From Actinostola sp. cb2023 (Eukaryota > Cnidaria > Anthozoa > Actiniaria > Actinostolidae), in the NCBI GenBank assembly GCA_033675265.1, contig JAUJYZ010001531.1, positions 62,001-126,000 of the forward strand: 64,000 nucleotides of DNA. Direction: 5' to 3'. Made by a program: the position numbers and the translations under genes. How positions within the stretch are numbered: position 1 is the stretch's first letter; the number at the start of each line of letters is the position of its first letter. This document shows, piece by piece, positions 25,339 through 35,906 of this stretch. The notes under the pieces are model-generated. The model searched no databases. It was not told where the DNA came from and was given only the letters and a program-made list of their open reading frames with translations.

Positions 25339-25575
25339 ATATTGGTTTGTTTGTTCGTTCATTCGATTGTTTGTTTGCTCGTTCGTTCGTCTGATCTGCT
25401 CGTTCGTTCGTTCGTTCGTTCGTTTGTTTGTTTGCTCGTTCGTTCGTTCGTTTGTTTGCTCGTTCGTTTGTTTGTTTTGCTCATTCGTCCGTTCGTTCGT
25501 TCGTTCGTTCGTTTGGTTGCTCGTTCGTTCGTTCGTTCGTTTGTTCGTTTGTTTGCTCGTTCGTTCGTTTGAATT
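25339..25575. repeat. GTTC/GTTT tetranucleotide tract
   Basis: Imperfect tandem TTCG/TTTG tetranucleotides. The overlapping open frames in it are artefacts of the repeat. Confidence 0.9.
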
Positions 25576-26349
25576 AGTGTGTGGATGACCTGGTTTGTGT
25601 TCTGGTTTTAATTGCTTGAATTGTATTTCGCACTATTTTTCCATTCAAAGACCTCTACACTCTCTCTACACTGATTTAAGTAAACTAGTTTCCAGTACTC
25701 TCTTCGATATCATCTGGCTTAGCCCATCCCCACTTACTCCTCCCTTACCCTACGTACCCCCAAAAGGTTTTGCAAGTTCTTAAAACTTTCTATACAATTA
25801 AACGGAGAGACATGATCATGAGAGGGCCATAAAGACAAAACGCGCAAACCCCATTGAGGTTAAGCTTCATTTAAATATCACCTTGAATCTTGGAACTCCT
25901 TGTTGTAATGGCAAGTTTTTAGCCAAAAAGGCTAGCTAAGAGTTAGTGCAACTATAGATAGTAACTGATCGTAACTGATATCAAAGGCGGCGTCACGGTA
26001 TAGAATTACATTTGTGATTAGCTGACCAAAGGAATGGTCATGTATAGTAGGAACGCTTATCACCAGTTTGCTATCGATAGAATAGGTACCTTGTTCAGTT
26101 GAATGGGCAACTCCAAACATACCAGCTTTCAAAACTTAGTTTTGGTTCCTGGCCCAATCAGGTTCATCGCACACTTATCGCAATGTGTCATGAGTCAGAA
26201 TCAAGTATTAGCCATTGACAGGTGTCAAGAAGCAGTGCTTATTCAAACCTTTTTGGGGCTCGCACAAGTAACTAAGGTAGGATGAGAATATTTCAAGAGA
26301 AGTCTTGTTTCATTGCTAGATATTTATAGTTGATTTGCTTGTATTTTAG
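25576..26349. other. Upstream region of gene 4
   Basis: No gene seen. A possible leader exon ends at 26276 (AACTAAG|GTAGGATGAG). The acceptor TATTTTAG abuts the gene 4 ATG directly at 26350. Confidence 0.35.
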
Positions 26350-27376
26350 ATGGATTTGAAAGTGGCGCTGCTCGTGTTAGTCGCTGTGATTTGCACAGCC
26401 GACGCTAAATCGTTTGAATCAAGTAAGTCACTGTATTCATTTTACATTTACATCTCTCAGTTAAATCTCTCAGTCTAACTTAATAGAAAAATAACAACCT
26501 TTCTACTTGTCGCTTGTCCTTTCCTAAACCTGTGCAATATACACTAGTCCAATATACATTAAGTACATCGTCATTCCATTGCCCTTTTGTTTACTTTTGA
26601 CTATTACACACTAACTAATAGTTTCTGTTACACGGGTTTATGAAAACCACTCCAATACCGAGTATCACAGACTATATGCATTGTGTTTTTCTAGTTTATA
26701 TGTACGCAATCTTTGATACTATTACACGATTTCTCATTGTTCAAAGACGTTTATAGCTGATTCCTACCCGTGTTACGAAATACCTTAGAAACTGAGTAGT
26801 ATTTCAAAACTAGAGGAAGATATATCTACAACGAGAGAGATTGAATTTTTATCATACTTTTAAATTTATAGGAAAAAGGGTTTTGTGATAATAAAGTCTC
26901 TGCGTTTGTTCTGGGTTTTTTTCTGACCAACCTGCAGTTAGATCAGTCCACTCAATGTGCTATTCTTTTATTCGTTTGTAGTTTTCAAGAGAAGTCCTGA
27001 CCCAATGCCCTGTGGTACATCATGTTCGGCTAAGTGTTATCCTCGATGTTTGTTCAGCTGCTGTACCGTACCTGCTACTCCACCACCACCAGTACCAGGT
27101 ACCCACCCACCTTTCATTACCCCTCCACCACCCCAAGTCTTCCCAGGACCACCCGGGTATAAAGGCGTTGCTGGTCTTCCAGGGTGTATAGGACCCAAGG
27201 GATGCAATGGTATGTCAGGACCAGCCGGTCCACAGGGCCTCCAGGACCACCAGGCCGAAAGTGATTGGCTAATATTGCGTGCAATATCGATGGTTTCAGA
27301 GTCCATGTTAACATCAAAACTCTTGATACGATTATTTTATGTCATATTTTGTGATATTTTATTTCAATGTTTTTAA
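26350..27376 (+). pseudogene. Gene 4: minicollagen with intact N-terminal CRD and a frame break in the collagen
   Basis: Exons 26350-26422 and 26982-27376 (phase 1) give 155 residues as read. A signal peptide (about 1-19) and Lys-Arg site (27-28) precede a perfect CRD at 35-52, a Pro-rich linker, and about ten Gly-X-Y triplets (80-110) with two Cys. Near 27225-27240 the frame leaves the collagen pattern and reads 45 non-collagen residues to the stop at 27374. Another frame at 27240-27261 continues Gly-Pro-Pro triplets and stops at 27262. In neither case is there a C-terminal CRD. This could be a decaying gene, an assembly indel, or a genuine one-ended minicollagen. AATAAA at 27379 overlaps the end of the long frame. 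Splice sites and the first 110 residues look functional. Confidence 0.7.
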
Positions 27377-27378
27377 AT

Positions 27379-27384
27379 AATAAA
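27379..27384 (+). terminator. Poly(A) signal, gene 4
   Basis: AATAAA immediately after the stop codon of the long frame and about 115 bases after the alternative-frame stop at 27262. The spacing is more natural for the latter. Confidence 0.5.
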
Positions 27385-28758
27385 ACTACTTAAAGAAATA
27401 CAGTGTGTCGTTTTCTTTTCGTAATCTTTCTTGCGTTTAGTTTCGACTGCTGTTGGAAGTCTAGTTGGTAAAACTTGCTTTGACTCGAACATAGTAACTA
27501 AGCCGGTCACTAATATATAATTTTTTTTCGGGATCACGGCAAAGATGGTGTTCCGTAAAAATTTGATGACCGAGCAAGTACCTGCCTTCACACAAATGTT
27601 TAAGCTACAATTTTATTTATTTCTCCATTACTGAAAAGAAGAATTAACGGATCTAATTAGCTCAACCCAAAAACATTTTGCTGAAGTATTTCAGGAGTTT
27701 TGTGGGCGAGGTCAAAGAATCCCGAAATCTGAAAAATGAAAAATGAAACCATTTGCCCAAGTGAACGTTAATTTTTAAATGGATATGTCACATTTGACAC
27801 AATGTTTCATGATCGTATGACGTTTGTAGAATCCTTTCTTTACATGACTAAAAGTTCTCATTTTGAAAGAATACACTCCGTGGTGTTCGATGCAGTAAAA
27901 AATTGATCGTTATGACCGTGACACACCTCTTGAGAAGGAAAGTTGTCTTGGTACAGTACACCTCACAAGCAAGCCTCACGCGACAACATTTCTCGATCTC
28001 TTCAACAAGGACTTTGTTATAGAACATAATTATAAGATCATGTGTAGTAAGTATGGAACTGGTGGTGGATTCCTTTCCTACATCACAATGTTTTGAAATG
28101 CTATTTGTAGAGCATAAACAGAACCTGTTGAGTAAGTGAAAACAATGAGAACTTTTCACGGTTAATAATTAATGGCCTGTGTGTCGGTTTAAAATCAACA
28201 GTGTAACCCTGACTTAATCATTCATCTCCAACGGTGCGTTGAACTGTAGAAAGGTATGGAATCCTCTTTTGAGGGGGGGGAAATGGTTTAAAAATACGTT
28301 AGTTAGTTTGAAGTCTAGTATTCTACTGAACGTAGTATACGGTTTATCTTCTTATAATCTCTTGAAAACTATCAATTTCTACAAGATTTAGAGTACAATT
28401 TTTGATGAACAACCAAACAAGAAAATTGAGGATCATCAGATCGAAGCTCAGTAATTCGGTCCTTAAAAACGTTTATAATAGTTGTGTTTTCTAATTTAAT
28501 AACAATGTTTCATCAGAGAAGACTATCTTTAAGTTCGAGTTTTATTCTGCACTATTTTTCAAATGTTTCGGCGTTTTTATTATTCTACCTGTACTCACTC
28601 TAGCGAATTTCTGTAAATCGTGAGTTTATTACGTGAAAAAAATAACATTTTCATTCTCTTCTGGTTGCTTTAACGGAGCGTTTTGAGTAGAAAATAACTG
28701 GGGGAAATGTTTAAACTGTCTAACTAACTAATGTTTAACGTTCTATTTCAGATTAGAT
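27385..28758. other. Intergenic region between genes 4 and 5
   Basis: No gene recognised on either strand. A possible gene 5 leader exon ends at 28253 (GTAGAAAG|GTATGG). The acceptor CTATTTCAG ends at 28751, eight bases upstream of the ATG. Confidence 0.4.
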
Positions 28759-31241
28759 ATGGATCTTAAATTCGTAGTTATCTTGGTAATTGGCATGGCC
28801 TGTACGGCCAGTGCATTCGGTAAGTAGCAGTATATAGACTACTGACTGAATACTTAGATCACTAATCGGGATAAAATCGCATGCGCAATGAACCTTATTC
28901 TTAAACTCTGAACTGGCTTATTGCCAGCATCGCAACACTGCGGCACAGTCTGTCAAAGGCAAGAAGGCCAGGATCTTTATCTTTGTTCAAATTAACTAAG
29001 ACGTCATCGAGCTGTTAAATTCGAGAGACTGTGATATCACAATGAATACCTAACAAAACGACGCGCTAAGCATTCAGTTTGCATAAGATAGGAATATTGC
29101 TTTAGGCCCTCCATTGCACATCCTTACATGATATGAGAGAGTTAGTAAGTAAGAGTGAGTAAGACAGAGTTATCCATTGCACATCCTTACATGATGTGAG
29201 AGAGTTAGTAAGTAAGAGTGAGTAAGACAGAGTTATTCATTGCACATCCTTACATGATGCGAGAGAGTTAGTAAGTAAGAGTGAGTAAGACAGAGTTATT
29301 CATTGCACATCCTTACATGATAGGAGAGAGTTAGTAAGTAAGAGTGAGTAAGACAGAGTTATTCATTGCACATCCTTATACATGATGCGAGAGAGTTAGT
29401 AAGTAAGAGTGAGTAAGACAGAGTTAGTTAGTAAGTAAGAGTGAGTAAGACATCATTGCACATCCTTACATGATGTGAGAGTTATTCATTGCACATCCTT
29501 ACATGATGTGAGAGTTAGTTAGTAAGAGTGAGTAGACAGAGTTATTCATTGCACATCCTTACAGTGTGAGAGAGTAGTAAGTAAGAGTGAGTAAGACAGA
29601 GTTATCCATTGCACATCCTTATATGATGTGAGAGAGTTAGAGTAAGAGTGAGTAAGACAGAGTTATCCATTGCACATCCTTACATGATGTGAGAGAGTTA
29701 GAGTAATGATGTGAGAGAGTAAGAGTAAGAGTGCACATCCTTACATGATGAGTAAGTAAGAGTGAGTAAGACAGAGTTATTCATTGCACATCCTTACATG
29801 ATGTGAGAGAGTTAGTAAGTAAGAGTGAGTAAGACAGAGTTATTCATTGCACATCCTTACATGATGTGAGAGAGATGTAAGAGTGAGTAAGACAGAGAGA
29901 GAGTTAGTAAGTAAGAGTGAGTAAGACAGAGTTATTCATTGCACATCCTTACATGATGTGAGAGAGTAGTAAGTAGAGTGAGTAAGAAGAGTGAGTAAGA
30001 CAGAGTGAGAGAGTTAGTTAAGAGTGAGTTGCACATCCATTGCACATCCTTACATGATGTGAGAGAGTTAGTAAGTAAGAGTGAGTAAGACAGAGTTATC
30101 CATTGCACATCCTTACATGATGTGAGAGAGTTAGTAAGTAAGAGTAGTAAGCACAGAGTGAGTAGTTACAGAGTTATCCATTGCACATCCTTACATGATG
30201 TGAGAGAGTTAGTAAGTAAGAGTAAGACAGAGTATTCAGACTTACATGATGTGAGAGAGTAAGTAAGAGTGAGTAAGACAGAGTGCACATCCTAATGATA
30301 CATGATGTGAGAGAGTTAGTAAGTAGAGAGTGAGTAAGACAGAGTAAGACAGAGTTATCCATTGCACATCCTTACATGATGTGAGAGAGTGCACAGTAAG
30401 TAAGAGTAGAGTAAGAAGACAGAGTTATCCATTGCACATCCTTACATGATGTGAGAGAGTTAGTAAGTAAGAGTGAGTAAGACAGAGTTATTCATTGCAC
30501 ATCCTTACATGATGAGAGAGTTGTAAGTAAGAGTAAGTGAGTAAGACAGAGTTATTCATTGCACATCCTTACATGATGTGAGAGAGTTAGTAAGTAAGAG
30601 TGAGTAAGACAGAGTTATTCATTGCGCATCTTTACATGATGTGAGAGAGTTAGTAAGTAAGAGTGAGTAAGACAGAGTTATCCATTGCACATCCTTACAT
30701 GATGTGAGAGAGTTAGTAAGTAAGAGTGAGTAAGACAGAGTTATTCATTGCACATCCTTAAATCCTTTTCTCACCCCTCCCGTATGCAGAAAATCGAGGG
30801 GGGTGGGTACACAGGCTGGTACACGCATGCGCACAGCGTACTGCACTAAATGTATGGCACGACTTTGAACAGTTGCTTACTAATGTGAAATTTATTTCAG
30901 TCAGCAAACGATCGGCGAACCCCTGTCCATGGCCATGTGCTACAGGATGTGCCCCTCTGTGTTCCATCTCGTGTTGTGGTACAGGTCCACCAGGTAGCAA
31001 CCCACCATTGAATCCCGCCGGACCACCACCACCACCACCACAACGCCCACCAATCTACGGACCACAGGGTACACCCGGTATGCAAGGACCAGTCGGATCT
31101 CAGGGAGCACAGGGGCCTTCCGGAAACTCCGGCATAGCAGGACCCCCAGGACCTGCAGGACCACCCGGCCCTCCTGCCCCACCCGGCCCAGCACCTCCAC
31201 CATGTGCCCCAAGCGTATGTGGCTATGGAAAGAAGAAGTAA
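28759..31241 (+). CDS. Gene 5: minicollagen with canonical N-terminal CRD
   Basis: Exons 28759-28819 and 30901-31241 (phase 1) encode 133 residues. A signal peptide (about 1-19, MDLK start) is followed by Lys-Arg (23-24), a perfect CRD at 29-46, a Pro-rich linker with six consecutive Pro, about 13 uninterrupted Gly-X-Y triplets (roughly 73-112) without Cys, a second Pro-rich stretch, and a short end with two Cys (122, 127) and a Lys-rich tail. Length and helix size match ordinary minicollagens; this is the most conventional member here, though the C-terminal CRD is only a remnant. The 2.1-kb intron is mostly a 63-bp minisatellite. Several AATAAA motifs follow from 31523. Confidence 0.9.
29108..30760. 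repeat. 63-bp minisatellite in the gene 5 intron
   Basis: About 26 copies, many truncated or rearranged, of a unit containing CATTGCACATCCTTACATGA and GTAAGAGTGAGTAAGACAGA. Internal copies are scrambled between 29440 and 30420, and the outer copies are more regular. It carries many GTAAG/GTGAG motifs that resemble splice donors. Confidence 0.95.
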
Positions 31242-31522
31242 ATCATTTCGTACACTATTTTTCTATGCTGTCTACCAGCAACATTTTTTCACCATAATAT
31301 ATACAAGCTGGTTTATGCCATGATTTTAAAATGTAACTTTTTATGGTGTATTACACCACTTTGTACATTATCATCTTTGACTTTCTCTTAGTTTTATCAA
31401 ACCATTCAAGACAGCTATATTAGTTGTTAATGCACCATCTCAACTACAGCTTATCGTTATTTATTTTAAATAATTATAGTCATATTAATTATAATTAATT
31501 GCCTTAAATTATCAAACGTTAA

Positions 31523-31528
31523 AATAAA
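31523..31528 (+). terminator. Poly(A) signal, gene 5
   Basis: First of several AATAAA motifs (31523, 31541, 31555) about 280 bases after the stop. Confidence 0.4.
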
Positions 31529-31799
31529 TTTAAAATTATCAATAAAAATCTTAAAATAAAATTGTTGTTTTTATGGGATGCAATTGTCTACAAACTATCT
31601 GACAAGGTAAAATGTGTATAAAATATTTTCAGATCTCGCTGAATCACACAGTCCTTTATACCGTATGTTCTCGATTAACCTGTACATGGCCAGGGGACAT
31701 AAAAGATCCTGTTGAACTCTTCGAAAAGGAGTAGGGGATTGTTACCCGGTTCAACAGCCTACTTCAAAATTGCAGGCATAACATACTAACGTACTAACT

Positions 31800-31925
31800 T
31801 CTCATGATTGTAAGCTGCTCGGCTGCCGTAGGCGCCTTCATATGCAGCCCGAGAAAGTCCTCCATCGGTTGTAAAGCACATTGAGACAATGTGAAAATGC
31901 GCTATTATTGCCTATATAAATAAGA
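31800..31925 (+). mobile_element. SINE-like 3' end remnant
   Basis: The segment TAAAGCACATTGAGACAATG followed by AATGCGCTATTATTGCCTATATAAATAAG resembles the conserved 3' tail of many animal SINE/LINE-derived repeats (core TTGTAAAGCGC...GCGCTATATAAAT). No A/B boxes were identified, so this may be only a fragment. Confidence 0.35.
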
Positions 31926-31929
31926 ACTG

Positions 31930-34460
31930 ACTTATTTTATTAATATTAGTATTAGACACTCCGTTATTCTGATTGGTTGATACAGATACAAGTCAAACCG
32001 GTTTTTTAAATAAGTAATAAGTAATAAAAATGTATTTAAATATTAAGAAGTGGATAGAGTCGTTTTCGTATGAGTGGGAAGTAGATCAGGATACGGTCGG
32101 TGTCCAATCATTCTGATTGGTTGAATACAATGTGTTCGATTCCGTTACCGTAATTATAACTCCGTACTGTAATTAAGTTTCCCACGACTCTCTCGCGGTC
32201 AATAACTGATGTCAGTCACTCATCTTCCGCATCTGACTCAATGGTATACTCTGGCACTAAAGGGTTTGAACCTTAAATTGAAGGTAAACTGATTGAAAAC
32301 AGAATGCTGAATCGTGTGAAGAAACGCTTCGTCACAGTGTAAATTTCCATTTGTTGCCACACCCTTAAGATTCGAGATTCTCGGGCACCCTTTAGCGGGT
32401 TATTTTAATACTTCCAACGAGGATCCCCACCACTTATATATGGGAGCCTGTTATCCTTAGTTCTATAAAAAATAAAAAAAAATAAAAAAAAAAAAATAAA
32501 AATAAAAAAAACAAACAAACAAACAAACAAAAAAAAACAAAAAAACAAAAAAACAAAAAAAAAAAAAAAAAAACAAAAAATTGTTCTAATCGTAACACAC
32601 AAACTCAAGCAAGATAATCTACTTTCAGTTTTTACATAACTTTTGCATTAATGTGTAGTTTGAGAAAGGAACTTGAGGAATACAAGACAAATAAAGCAAA
32701 AGATAACAGCCAAGGAAAGTGTCTAATATGTATGAAGTAATTGGTAACTGAAGGTAATCGCATGGGGCCGAGTAGAAGCAAGGATTAATTTCACGAGTGT
32801 TTTGAAAAGTGTCGCGTAGTGAATCACGACATTCAGGCCCCGTCCACACTAATCCGTTTTTGAAAACCTCCGTTTACGTTTGACCGAAAACGCATAAAAA
32901 GCTCTGCGTCCACACTAGCGTTTTCACATCGTTTTCGACCGTCCACACACTAGGGGGATGAAGACGATGATCCAAAGATGCGTTTTCATCACCAGGCTCT
33001 AGATCTGCTCGGACGTTTTTTCTGTTCAATACGCATGCTCCAGCAGCGCCAGCGATACTATCGGCTAATCCCGCGGGAAACTGGGACTGAGTTGTGACGT
33101 AGAGTTTCTGAAAAGCTGCGGTTGTGACGTAAGCGTTTCTGAAAAGCTCCGTTTTTGCCGTCCACACTAAAACGATAGACCTGCGTTTTCAAAAATCTCC
33201 GCTTTGGAAAGCTTTTTCGAAAACCTCCAGTCATAGATAAACATCTCCGTTTTCGATCGTTTTAGTGTGGACGCTCGGTAAAAACGCATAAAAAAGTATG
33301 CGCGGAGTAGTGTAGACGGGGCCTCAGTTGTTTATATAACATAAAGTGCAAAATACAAACAAAAAAACAGCGCGCGTCCTCGCTGAGTGGATTCGACATG
33401 GCGGTATGATGGTGTATGAGATCTCGCACTGTCAACTTTTCACTGAGTTAGGGTTAGGGTTGTTTATTATCCATGATCAAAAATGAATGAATTGCAATAA
33501 CGTTTTCCTGACGCTACAATACTTCTACATAGAAATGCGACAAGTAGCGATCGACCAATCGTCTGCTAGTATACGGCCCTCAATTAAGGAAAAAGCCCTC
33601 CTTGATTAATCAGTCAAAATCCAATAACTTGGCCCTTATGCTATAACTACAAATAAAGGCGGTAACGTTACGTGCAACTCTCCCAAAAACACCCAACATT
33701 GTTGACAGTTGTTGGTGGTATATTGTGCAAACAGATCCAACATTGTTGTGCAAATAATTTCAACATTGTTAGGATATGCTTCAACGATCACAAAACAAAG
33801 GAATGTTGGGACTTGTTGACTCAACAACACCCCCACAGGTGGTACAATGCACGCACGGTGGAGAGAGATGCATGTGGGACCAGATCTTTGTCAGAGATCC
33901 AGGAAGAGCTGGGTTATGGTCGGTCGCTAAACATGATGCATGTCCATTTGATACACATTGAAGAAGAAGGCAGCACAATTATGATAACCGTGACCAAAAC
34001 TGGTTTTTCAGGGTTTGTTCAACTCAAAACACAAAAAAGAAATCACGAAATTTGTTAATAAGAATTGTAATCAAATAGAAACTTATTTTCTAACAAGCTT
34101 AGGATTTTTACACTTTTTTATAAATATTTTCCTTAATGTTACATCAATAAATAATAATAAAAGGAATTTCATTGTAAAAGAGAAAATTGCGAACGGGTGA
34201 AACGCGTTTTGCCTTGATAAGATCCATTCTTGACCCTTCATGGTAACTTAGTTTGGCATTTGAACTCATTTTTGACCTTTACCACTCGGGGTCCTCAGAA
34301 AATGACGATGCGTATTTGGTTGTCAGAAAACTGATTCAATTATTGACGCTAAGTTAATAACAAAAACACAAAACTTGAATTAAAAATGGACATTTTATCA
34401 ACGAGGCTGCGAAGTTTGTCGTTATATCGAAATTATGGTGGGCTGAACTGATATATATCG
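31930..34460. other. Transposon-rich intergenic region upstream of gene 6
   Basis: No supported gene. It contains a fragment of the 1990-2310 element family near 32418, an A-rich tract (about 32465-32580), an inverted-repeat element at 32835-33324, and low-complexity GTTGTTG-type sequence near 33690-33830. Confidence 0.5.
32835..33324. mobile_element. Inverted-repeat DNA element (AGGCCCCGTCCACACTA ends)
   Basis: The left end AGGCCCCGTCCACACTAATC is mirrored by the right end TAGTGTAGACGGGGCCT. The interior repeats CGTTTTCGA/GTCCACACTA motifs in both orientations. It looks like a non-autonomous hAT-type element of the kind common in marine animals; the superfamily is inferred from the general look only. 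Confidence 0.65.
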
Positions 34461-34700
34461 ATGTTTTTATCAACATTATTCTCTTTGTTCGCACAGTCGG
34501 GCAACAAAGTACCTGGTCAACAGATTAAACATTTACCTAAACACCAGTTGAACAGGACATTTGAGATTAAGAACCAGAAAATCCAAAAGAACAGCCACCT
34601 GCCTAACCAACACAGAAGATTTAGAGGTAATAGCGATTCGACATTCTTACCTCATCATCTCAACGCCAAGAAGGGTCATTCCACAACACTAAGCACCTAA
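34461..34700 (+). CDS. Hypothetical small basic ORF just upstream of gene 6
   Basis: A 79-residue frame starts with a short hydrophobic stretch (about residues 2-11) followed by a Lys/Asn/Gln/His-rich basic region. It has no Cys pattern and no known domain. A good donor (GAAAAG|GTAAGT) at 34751 lies 50 bases after its stop. The stretch may therefore be the 5' untranslated exon of gene 6, with this frame fortuitous. I do not recognise it. Confidence 0.2.
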   Translation: MFLSTLFSLFAQSGNKVPGQQIKHLPKHQLNRTFEIKNQKIQKNSHLPNQHRRFRGNSDSTFLPHHLNAKKGHSTTLST

Positions 34701-34891
34701 ACAAACTGCACAGCTCGTTGAAAGCTCTCGTTATTCTTGGACTCGAAAAGGTAAGTCTTTCACAATTACGGTATTAGTTGTTTAGGTAGCATTTTCATCG
34801 TTTTGAGTGAGAACTAGCAGTGGGAGAGTTTACAGTGCATTTACGTGGTTGTAGTCATTAGCTTACAGTTTGTCTTTTTTATATCAGAAAG

Positions 34892-35870
34892 ATGTTGACC
34901 AGGACACTTGTTCTTCTGGCCGTCTTGGCCCTCGCACTGACCCTAGTTGTAGACGCCAAATCAACAAAACGTAAGGCTACAATGTTTGTTTTGGATTCGA
35001 ACAACTTTATGATTATTTGTCGTATATATGATACATATGATATATGTTTATTCAAATTAAAAAGCGATTAATACATTTTCTAAATTCATAACGTGATATG
35101 AACACCATATAAACACCATATAAACACCATATGAACACCATATAAACAGAGTCTGTTTTTGTAGCCCAAGCATAAAACAGATTGCTTTGATAAATACTTT
35201 ATGGAGCGAAAGCTAGCAGGCAGTTTTTGTCCTTCTAATACAAGTTTTAATAACGTCATAATGTTTCGATTGTTGTTCATTTTGCTTCTTTTTTTTCATG
35301 TACTGAAAAATATTTTGTTTAGTTTTAGTTAAAACACAATCCATTATTGATTTAGAAGTTGCCAAAAACTGTTCCATTCAAAAAACTCTTTATTTGGTGC
35401 TACTTTCGATTTGGTAGCGAAATTTAAAATAAACATAAATCGGTATTAAGAATATGATGAAGTGATCCGAAGACGTCAAGGAACACGAACACTGTCCGTT
35501 GCGCAGTCGATAGTTTTCCTATACTCAATTAAATATGCATTTGATCAATTGCAGCACAGATATCATATACACTATAACTCAAAAACTAGAAGATGAAATC
35601 TTATAAAACTAGATTTGTATAATTATCATATGGCCCGTCCGGCCCTGCTCGCGCGCTCTTAATAAAACCTTCGGAAAAAGTCACGTGATGGAAGCCCGAC
35701 GGCTCGGAAAAACCCGTCCGACCCTACTCGATGTTTACATCGTTTGCTCGCGCTATATGTATTTGTTTTACAGGGTTTTTTCATCCCTTTTTGTAACAAA
35801 AAAACGTGGTTCATATGATAAAATGCCCGCGCTCGTTCCGTACGGCATGACCTCGAGCCAAATATTTTCA

Positions 35871-35906
<36 letters not shown>

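Noticed and set aside
29108..30760. Possible CRISPR-like array because of regular repeats
   Set aside because: The units are contiguous minisatellite copies without unique spacers, in an animal intron.
33672..34058. 128-residue + strand frame near repeat-derived sequence
   Set aside because: The upstream part is CAACATTGTTG-type repetitive sequence typical of transposon debris; no domain was recognised.
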